DNA of 64,000 nucleotides from Aliivibrio sp. EL58 (GTDB taxonomy: Bacteria > Pseudomonadota > Gammaproteobacteria > Enterobacterales > Vibrionaceae): positions 233,700 to 297,699 of the forward strand of contig NZ_OMPC01000012.1 in NCBI RefSeq assembly GCF_900312675.1, written 5' to 3'. The translations under genes were made by a program, and so were the position numbers. The notes beneath the pieces are model-generated. The model searched no databases. It saw only the letters and a list, made by a program, of their open reading frames with translations, and was not told where the DNA came from. Of the stretch, positions 58,387-64,000 are shown in pieces (positions within the stretch are counted from its first letter, which is position 1; each line of letters begins with the position of its first letter).

Positions 58387-59342
58387 TGGCTCGTCGTCGT
58401 AAGGGTCGTCCTATTGATGGCGTTATCTTAATTGATAAACCGGCAGGAATTACGTCGAACGATACATTGCAAAAAGTAAAACGCATCTACTTTGCAGAGA
58501 AAGCGGGCCATACTGGTGCGCTTGATCCTCTAGCTACAGGTATGTTGCCTCTTTGTTTTGGTGAAGCGACGAAGTTTTCTCAGTTTTTATTAGACTCAGA
58601 TAAACGCTATCGTGTGGTAGCGAAGCTTGGTGAACGTACTAATACGTCAGATTCTGATGGTGAAGTGGTTCAAACTCGTGAAGTGAAGGTTGATCGTGGT
58701 CAGCTTGAGCGTTGCATCGCTAAGTTTCGTGGTACAACAGATCAAATTCCATCAATGTTTTCAGCGTTAAAGCACGAAGGTCGCCCTTTGTATGAATACG
58801 CACGTGAAGGCATTGAAGTACCTCGTAAATCTCGTAAAATCACGGTTTATTCAATTGAATTAATTCGCTTTGAAGGTCATGAAGTTGAGATGGAAGTGCA
58901 TTGTTCTAAAGGCACTTACATTCGCACAATTACAGATGATCTAGGTGAGATGTTAGGCTGTGGTGCTCATGTAACCTATTTACGTCGTACGGGTGTATCA
59001 AATTACCCATATGAGAATATGGTAACGATTGAGTATCTTGAAGCTTTACTAGAACAAGCTCATCGTGAAGATATTGCACCGCGTGAGTTACTTGATCCGT
59101 TACTAATGCCTATGGATTCAGCAGTTCAAGATTTACCTGAAGTAAACATGATCCCAGAATTGGCTGATCATGTTTTACATGGACAACCAGTTCAAGTGTT
59201 TGGGGCTCCTCAAGAGGGGATCGTACGAATGACTTCGGGTGAAGAGCGTTTATTTATTGGTATTGGACATATTGATAATGACGGTCGTGTTGCACCAAAG
59301 CGTTTAGTTGTTTTCCGAGATGAAGTCGAAGAAGATAAATAA
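58386..59342 (+). CDS. truB: tRNA pseudouridine-55 synthase TruB
   Basis: 318 residues. Makes pseudouridine 55 in the T loop of tRNAs. The catalytic aspartate lies in [14 protein letters not shown], preceded by [30 protein letters not shown] is the second motif. It overlaps the rbfA stop by one base. Two hairpins follow: ACACTC-TT-GAGTGT right after the stop, then a terminator. Confidence 0.97.
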   Translation: MARRRKGRPIDGVILIDKPAGITSNDTLQKVKRIYFAEKAGHTGALDPLATGMLPLCFGEATKFSQFLLDSDKRYRVVAKLGERTNTSDSDGEVVQTREVKVDRGQLERCIAKFRGTTDQIPSMFSALKHEGRPLYEYAREGIEVPRKSRKITVYSIELIRFEGHEVEMEVHCSKGTYIRTITDDLGEMLGCGAHVTYLRRTGVSNYPYENMVTIEYLEALLEQAHREDIAPRELLDPLLMPMDSAVQDLPEVNMIPELADHVLHGQPVQVFGAPQEGIVRMTSGEERLFIGIGHIDNDGRVAPKRLVVFRDEVEEDK

Positions 59343-59366
59343 ACACTCTTGAGTGTCTTGATTAAG

Positions 59367-59403
59367 AAAGAGCAAAGGCCTTGTGGTTTTTGCTCTTTTT
59401 TTT
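59367..59403 (+). terminator. Terminator between truB and rpsO
   Basis: AAAGAGCAAA / TTTGCTCTTT with an inner GGCC segment, followed by a T run. rpsO therefore probably has its own promoter in the next 90 bp. Confidence 0.85.
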
Positions 59404-59505
59404 ATTGCTTTATTATTGTTCATCCGTATAATTCGCCCTTCGCGTAGTGGCTGAATCAGAGATTGGCTGCTACATATATTAAACAACTCTTATCAGGAGA
59501 GCATT

Positions 59506-59775
59506 ATGTCTCTGAATGCAGAAACTAAAGCAGCAATCGTTGCAGAATACGCACAATCTGAAGGCGATACAGGTTCACCAGAAGTACAAGTAGCACTACT
59601 TACTGCTTCTATCAACCACCTTCAAGGTCACTTCGCTAATCACAAGCACGATCACCACAGCCGTCGTGGTCTATTACGTATGGTTTCTAGCCGTCGTAAG
59701 CTTCTTGATTACCTAAAAGGTAAAAACAGCGAGCGTTACCAAAATCTAATCAAACGTCTAGGCCTACGTCGCTAA
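59506..59775 (+). CDS. rpsO: 30S ribosomal protein S15
   Basis: 89 residues. [20 protein letters not shown] at the start and the rRNA-binding [16 protein letters not shown] near the end identify S15, a primary binder of the central domain of 16S rRNA. AGGAGAG lies eight bases before the ATG. In E. coli S15 represses its own translation by a leader pseudoknot; I could not establish one here. pnp follows behind a terminator, as in E. coli. Confidence 0.98.
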   Translation: MSLNAETKAAIVAEYAQSEGDTGSPEVQVALLTASINHLQGHFANHKHDHHSRRGLLRMVSSRRKLLDYLKGKNSERYQNLIKRLGLRR

Positions 59776-59803
59776 TTTGCGATGTCTGTAAAGACAGTTT
59801 GAC

Positions 59804-59832
59804 AAAAAGGAGCGTTTATCGCTCCTTTTTTT
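59804..59832 (+). terminator. Terminator between rpsO and pnp
   Basis: AAAAAGGAGCG / CGCTCCTTTTT around TTTAT with seven T. Confidence 0.92.
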
Positions 59833-60126
59833 GTATCTGCAATAAACACATAGCTTGGTATAACTCTCCTTTTTCATTTCTGAACCTCGCATATTGCCCT
59901 AATTGGGGTATACTATGGCCGTTGAAATCGCAGTGTGCGTTTTTAACTCTATAATTTTGTTCATCTATTACAGTCACCGAAGTCGGCCACTAGGTCGCGA
60001 CTATTACAAGTTATCTTTTATTAAGTAAATTTGTACTAGTCGCGATTGGTAATAGATTGAATTATCACTTAAATTTTCTTAATTTCAGCCAGAAATGGTT
60101 TGAGCGTTAAGAATAAAGGAAAAATA
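59833..60126 (+). promoter_or_regulatory. pnp leader with an RNase III-type stem-loop
   Basis: No ORF. Arms 59995-60009 and 60031-60045 pair over 15 positions with one mismatch (TCGCGACTATTACAA against TTGTACTAGTCGCGA), with a 21-base loop. In E. coli the pnp leader stem is cut by RNase III, and PNPase then degrades the leader and shuts off its own synthesis. Position and shape match that system. TATACT at 59909 might be a -10, but no good -35 was found. Confidence 0.65.
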
Positions 60127-62256
60127 ATGTTCGCGAATCCAGTCGTAAAATCATTCCAGTACGGTAACCATACCGTAACTCTTGAGACGGGCGTAATGGC
60201 TCGTCAAGCAACTGCTGCTGTTATGGCAAGCATGGACGATACTTCAGTATTCGTTTCTGTTGTTGCTAAAAAAGACGCAGTACCAGGTCAAGATTTCTTC
60301 CCACTAACAGTAAACTACCAAGAGCGTACATACGCTGCTGGTAAAATCCCTGGTGGTTTCTTTAAGCGTGAAGGTCGTCCTTCAGAAGGCGAAACTCTAA
60401 CGGCTCGTCTAATCGACCGTCCAATTCGTCCACTTTTCCCAAGTGCGTTTAAAAACGAAGTTCAAGTTATCGCTACGGTTGTTTCTATCAACCCTGACGT
60501 AAACCCAGATATGATCACTATGATCGCAACGTCTGCTGCACTTTCTATCGCTGGTGTACCATTCAATGGTCCTATCGGTGCTGCACGTGTTGGTCACATC
60601 AATGGTGAGCTAGTTCTTAACCCATCAAACACTGAGCTTGAAAATTCTAAACTAGACCTAGTTGTGTCTGGTACAGAAGGCGCAGTATTAATGGTTGAAT
60701 CAGAAGCTGATAACCTATCTGAAGAAGAAATGCTTTCTGCTGTTGTATTTGGTCACGACCAACAACAAGTAGTAATTAAAGCTATCAACGAATTTGCTGC
60801 TGAAGTTGCTACTCCTGCTTGGGATTGGACTGCTCCAGAAGTAAACGCTGAGCTTAAAGCACAAGTTGCTGAGCTTGCAGAAACTCGTCTTTCTGAAGCG
60901 TACCAAATCACTGAGAAAATGGCGCGTTACGAGCAAGTTGGCGTAATTAAAAACGAAGCTGTTGAAGCACTTCTAGCTCAAAATGAAGAACTAGACGAGC
61001 GCGAAATCCGTGGCATGCTTGGTTCTCTAGAGAAAAACGTTGTACGTAGCCGCATCATTGCTGGTCACCCACGTATCGATGGCCGTGAAAAAGACATGGT
61101 TCGTGCGCTAGACGTACGTACTGGTGTTCTTCCACGTACACACGGTTCTTCTCTATTCACTCGTGGTGAAACTCAAGCACTTGTTACTGCAACGCTTGGT
61201 ACACAACGTGATGCGCAAATCATCGATAGCCTAATGGGTGAGAAGAAAGATCACTTCCTTCTACACTACAACTTCCCTCCATACTGTGTAGGTGAAACTG
61301 GTTTTGTTGGTTCTCCTAAGCGTCGTGAAATTGGTCACGGTAAACTAGCTAAACGTGGTATCCAAGCGGTTATGCCTTCTGTTGAAGAATTTCCATACAC
61401 AGTACGTGTAGTATCGGAAATCACTGAATCTAACGGTTCATCTTCAATGGCTTCTGTATGTGGTACTTCTCTAGCACTTATGGATGCTGGTGTTCCAATT
61501 AAAGCATCTGTTGCTGGTATCGCTATGGGTCTTGTTAAAGAAGGCGACGATTTCGTTGTTCTTTCTGACATCCTTGGCGACGAAGATCACCTAGGTGACA
61601 TGGACTTTAAAGTAGCAGGTACTAATGCTGGTATCACTGCACTTCAAATGGACATCAAGATCGAAGGTATCACGAAAGAGATCATGCAGATCGCTCTAAA
61701 CCAAGCACAAGGCGCGCGTAAGCACATCCTTACTGTTATGGATGAAGCAATCTCTGGTGCTCGTGAAGATATCTCTGAATTCGCTCCACGTATCCACACA
61801 ATGAAAATCAGCTCTGATAAGATCAAAGATGTTATTGGTAAAGGCGGCGCGGTTATTCGTGCTCTTTGTGAAGAAACTGGTACAACTATCGAAATCGAAG
61901 ACGACGGTACTATCAAAATCGCTGCGACTGAAGGTGCTGCTGCACAAGAAGCAATTCGTCGTATCGAAGAGATTACAGCTGAAGTTGAAGTAGGTAAGAT
62001 CTACCCAGGTAAAGTAATGCGTATCGTTGATTTCGGTGCATTCGTTACAGTTCTTGGTCCTAAAGAAGGTCTAGTACACATTTCTCAAATCGCTGAAGAG
62101 CGTATCGAGAAAGTAGCTGACCACCTACAAGTTGGTCAAGAAGTACAAACTAAAGTACTAGAGATCGACCGTCAAGGCCGTATCCGTCTAAGTATCAAAG
62201 AAGCAAATGCTGAGCTAAACCCAGCAGCTGCTGCAGAAGTTAAAGACGCAGAATAA
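60127..62256 (+). CDS. pnp: Polyribonucleotide nucleotidyltransferase (PNPase)
   Basis: 709 residues from the ATG at 60127 ([13 protein letters not shown]), with AAAGGA before it; a TTG at 60100 extends the frame but is not PNPase-like. 3'-5' phosphorolytic exoribonuclease of the degradosome. Two RNase PH domains (first about 10-215 with [20 protein letters not shown]; second about 310-545 with [19 protein letters not shown]) are followed by a KH domain ([15 protein letters not shown]) and an S1 domain (about 620-690). Confidence 0.98.
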   Translation: MFANPVVKSFQYGNHTVTLETGVMARQATAAVMASMDDTSVFVSVVAKKDAVPGQDFFPLTVNYQERTYAAGKIPGGFFKREGRPSEGETLTARLIDRPIRPLFPSAFKNEVQVIATVVSINPDVNPDMITMIATSAALSIAGVPFNGPIGAARVGHINGELVLNPSNTELENSKLDLVVSGTEGAVLMVESEADNLSEEEMLSAVVFGHDQQQVVIKAINEFAAEVATPAWDWTAPEVNAELKAQVAELAETRLSEAYQITEKMARYEQVGVIKNEAVEALLAQNEELDEREIRGMLGSLEKNVVRSRIIAGHPRIDGREKDMVRALDVRTGVLPRTHGSSLFTRGETQALVTATLGTQRDAQIIDSLMGEKKDHFLLHYNFPPYCVGETGFVGSPKRREIGHGKLAKRGIQAVMPSVEEFPYTVRVVSEITESNGSSSMASVCGTSLALMDAGVPIKASVAGIAMGLVKEGDDFVVLSDILGDEDHLGDMDFKVAGTNAGITALQMDIKIEGITKEIMQIALNQAQGARKHILTVMDEAISGAREDISEFAPRIHTMKISSDKIKDVIGKGGAVIRALCEETGTTIEIEDDGTIKIAATEGAAAQEAIRRIEEITAEVEVGKIYPGKVMRIVDFGAFVTVLGPKEGLVHISQIAEERIEKVADHLQVGQEVQTKVLEIDRQGRIRLSIKEANAELNPAAAAEVKDAE

Positions 62257-62294
62257 TCTGATTGATTACAGTCTTTTGATTTAAAGCGTGTTAT

Positions 62295-62324
62295 AAAGGG
62301 AGCAGAAATGCTCCCTTTTCTTTT
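62295..62324 (+). terminator. Rho-independent terminator after pnp
   Basis: AAAGGGAGCA / TGCTCCCTTT around GAAA, then TTCTTTT. Confidence 0.88.
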
Positions 62325-62366
62325 AACTGTAGTTAGAAGAAGTCAGCTTATCATAGGAGAAAATGA

Positions 62367-63326
62367 GTGAATTGGATTCGAGTTGCGTTAGTAGGCGCAG
62401 TATTAGTTATATCAGGATGTGCATCAAACTCCTCTGGATGGGGCACTCCACCAATGGCGGTTCCTTTGCAGCCAAGTATTCAGCAAGAGATCCAGCTGTC
62501 TCGTTTGGACCAACTGTTATTACGACCAGATGTCGATAATATTACTCGTGCAAAAATGTTCTATGAACGTGGTTTAATTAATGACAGTTTAGGTCTACGT
62601 GATTTAGCTCGTGTAGACTTCACCCAATCTCTTAATTTAAAGCCAGATCAAAGTGATGTTTTTAATATTTTGGGTGTGTATTACACGCAAAATACTGACT
62701 TTGATGGTGCTTATGAAGCATTAGATTCTGCATTAGAACTCGACCCAACGAATCAATTTGCAGAGCGTAATTTAGCTATCGCCCTTTATTATGGCGAGCG
62801 TTACGATCAAGCTTATGAGATAGCAAAGAAACATTATAATGATGCACCAACAGACCCATATCGTGCGATTTGGCTCTATTGGATAGGTCTTGAAATTGAT
62901 CCTATTGCAGCAACAGAAGAATTTAAAGTTCAGTATCAACAACGAACTGACGGTGATTTTGGTTGGGAGTTAGCTGGCGTTATTTTAAAAGAAACATCAG
63001 AAGATGAATTTTTAAAAACAATACTTAGTACTACCCGCAATAATGTTGCTTTAGCTGAAAAGTTGACAGAAGGTTACTTCTATCTTGCTAAGCGTTATCA
63101 ACACGAAGGTGATTATCCAAATGCAATTGCTCTGTATAAATTAGCAATGGCGGGTAATGTCTATGAGTTTGTTGAACATCGTTATTCATTTGTTGAGCTT
63201 GGTAAAATTTACCAATCATTACGAGCGATACAAGAAGAGAAACTGAAACAGCAACAAGCGTTAGAAGTAAAATCAGCGCCAGAACAACCAGAAAAAGAAG
63301 TGTTAAAAGACGAAGCGACCGAATAA
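62367..63326 (+). CDS. nlpI: NlpI, TPR lipoprotein
   Basis: 319 residues (E. coli 294) from the GTG at 62367, with AGGAGA six bases upstream; the ATG at 62363 is out of frame. The lipobox is ISGC with cysteine 18. Tetratricopeptide repeats run from about residue 60 (ITRAKMFYERGLINDSLGLR, then DVFNILGVYYTQNTDFDGAY). NlpI is an outer-membrane lipoprotein that, in E. coli, presents the endopeptidase MepS to the protease Prc. The C-terminal Gln/Glu/Lys-rich tail is extra. Same place after pnp as in E. coli. Confidence 0.95.
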   Translation: MNWIRVALVGAVLVISGCASNSSGWGTPPMAVPLQPSIQQEIQLSRLDQLLLRPDVDNITRAKMFYERGLINDSLGLRDLARVDFTQSLNLKPDQSDVFNILGVYYTQNTDFDGAYEALDSALELDPTNQFAERNLAIALYYGERYDQAYEIAKKHYNDAPTDPYRAIWLYWIGLEIDPIAATEEFKVQYQQRTDGDFGWELAGVILKETSEDEFLKTILSTTRNNVALAEKLTEGYFYLAKRYQHEGDYPNAIALYKLAMAGNVYEFVEHRYSFVELGKIYQSLRAIQEEKLKQQQALEVKSAPEQPEKEVLKDEATE

Positions 63327-63348
63327 TAGTCGTTCGACTCAGTTAAAT

Positions 63349-63401
63349 AAAAAGCCCTTACTTATACTCTTAGTTTAAAGTGTATAAGTAAGGGCTTTTT
63401 G
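63349..63401. terminator. Bidirectional terminator between nlpI and ubiV
   Basis: A 19-bp arm (63349-63367) pairs with 63382-63400; core GCCCTTACTTATAC / GTATAAGTAAGGGC, A tract before and T tract after. It lies between convergent genes. Confidence 0.93.
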
Positions 63402-63429
63402 TTATCTTAATAACGCTATTTGGGCGATA

Positions 63430-63999
63430 TTATAACTGTATATCAAGGCCAGCAATGTTATGCCAATAACCATTACAGTGACGAGCATCTTTTAAAGAGA
63501 ATTTTTCTAAGCCTGTTTCATTGGCTTTAAATTTAGAAACTTCACTGAATGTTTCAACACTTAAAGGACTTAATCGCACAACATCAACCAGTTCATTCAT
63601 ACTTGGTAGATCGTTAATTAAGTTGTAGCAATAACCCGATTGAGTTTGAATGCCGTTTAAGGTGAAGACTTCTTGTCCCTCTTGGCTGTTTACCGTGATG
63701 CCATTTGGGTACTTAATACAGCAAGTCTCACATTCATCTTTGGGTTTATTTTCCGCTCTTGCGGTAAAGCAGCGAGCTGAATATGCTAATGGCAGATAAC
63801 CATAGCTGAACACCTCAGTTTCAAACTTATCGCGGATCCCAAGGTCGTCACATTGAGTTAATACGTTCTGTAACCATTCACGTGATAGTTCAACAGGCAT
63901 ACACCAACGAGTCATACCTTGCTTCAAAAATAAGTTTAAGGTTTGAGCGTTATAACAGTTAACCGCTGGTCCAACGACGAAAGGAACTTTGCTTTCTGA
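63430..63999 (-). CDS. ubiV: UbiV, U32-family protein for O2-independent ubiquinone synthesis (3' part)
   Basis: Cut by the window edge: the frame stays open to base 63999 on the minus strand, giving 189 C-terminal residues of about 290. It matches E. coli YhbV/UbiV: NCYNAQTLNLFLKQG, then MTRWCMPVELSREWL and LPLAYSARCFTARAENKPKD. Cysteines in RCFTAR and ECETCC correspond to those that hold a [4Fe-4S] cluster in UbiV. With UbiU it hydroxylates the ubiquinone ring without oxygen; ubiU and ubiT are expected beyond the window. Confidence 0.92.
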   Translation of the reverse strand, partial: SESKVPFVVGPAVNCYNAQTLNLFLKQGMTRWCMPVELSREWLQNVLTQCDDLGIRDKFETEVFSYGYLPLAYSARCFTARAENKPKDECETCCIKYPNGITVNSQEGQEVFTLNGIQTQSGYCYNLINDLPSMNELVDVVRLSPLSVETFSEVSKFKANETGLEKFSLKDARHCNGYWHNIAGLDIQL

Positions 64000-64000
64000 A

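Noticed and set aside
59894-59914. pnp promoter using TATACT at 59909
   Set aside because: No -35 hexamer at 16-18 bp and no extended -10, so it was not called as a promoter.

Overview
The window is about 39-40% GC by eye and carries a chromosome backbone typical of Vibrionaceae. The order and protein sequences (recJ-prfB-lysS-vpsR-mutH; rppH-ptsP-lgt-thyA; nptA-nhaR-hlyU-rpsT; murJ-ribF-ileS-lspA-fkpB-ispH; dapB-carAB; dacB-ompU-greA-yhbY-rlmE-ftsH-folP-glmM-secG-tRNAs-rimP-nusA-infB-rbfA-truB-rpsO-pnp-nlpI-ubiV) follow what I recall of the large chromosome of Vibrio cholerae. The low GC and the protein sequences point to Aliivibrio, most likely A. fischeri or a close relative. No phage, insertion sequence, CRISPR array or rRNA was seen.

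Region 1 (1-12567) is housekeeping: the 3' part of recJ, prfB with its programmed +1 frameshift, lysS, the biofilm regulator vpsR, mutH, then a 600-bp gap packed with DnaA boxes and GATC sites that matches the position of the E. coli DnaA-reactivating locus DARS2. The operon-like run rppH-ptsP-TauE/SafE-lgt-thyA follows.

Region 2 (12612-26120) is accessory. A very AT-rich AraC-type regulator diverges from a 12.6-kb Flp/Tad pilus operon: flp, tadV, an unassigned AAA-type ATPase, rcpC, rcpA, a small lipoprotein, tadG-, tadE- and tadF-like pseudopilin genes, tadZ, tadA, tadB, tadC, tadD. The genes overlap or are tightly spaced and all point the same way. The block lies between thyA and nptA, which I recall as near neighbours in V. 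cholerae, so it looks like an insertion.

Region 3 (26186-38153) holds the Na/phosphate transporter nptA with a possible Pho box, nhaR, hlyU flanked by short tandem repeats, rpsT with a TTG start, murJ, the ribF-ileS-lspA-fkpB-ispH group (split by a 162-bp imperfect palindrome resembling a MITE) and dapB. Region 4 (38154-45761) holds carAB, with two promoters and paired ARG boxes upstream as in E. coli, then dacB and the OmpU-type porin on the minus strand. Region 5 (46351-64000) is the transcription/translation supercluster greA to pnp, with tRNA-Leu(GAG) and initiator tRNA-Met inside, ending in nlpI and the 3' part of ubiV. Several leaders there carry strong hairpins (before rimP, before rbfA, before pnp) that suggest post-transcriptional control.
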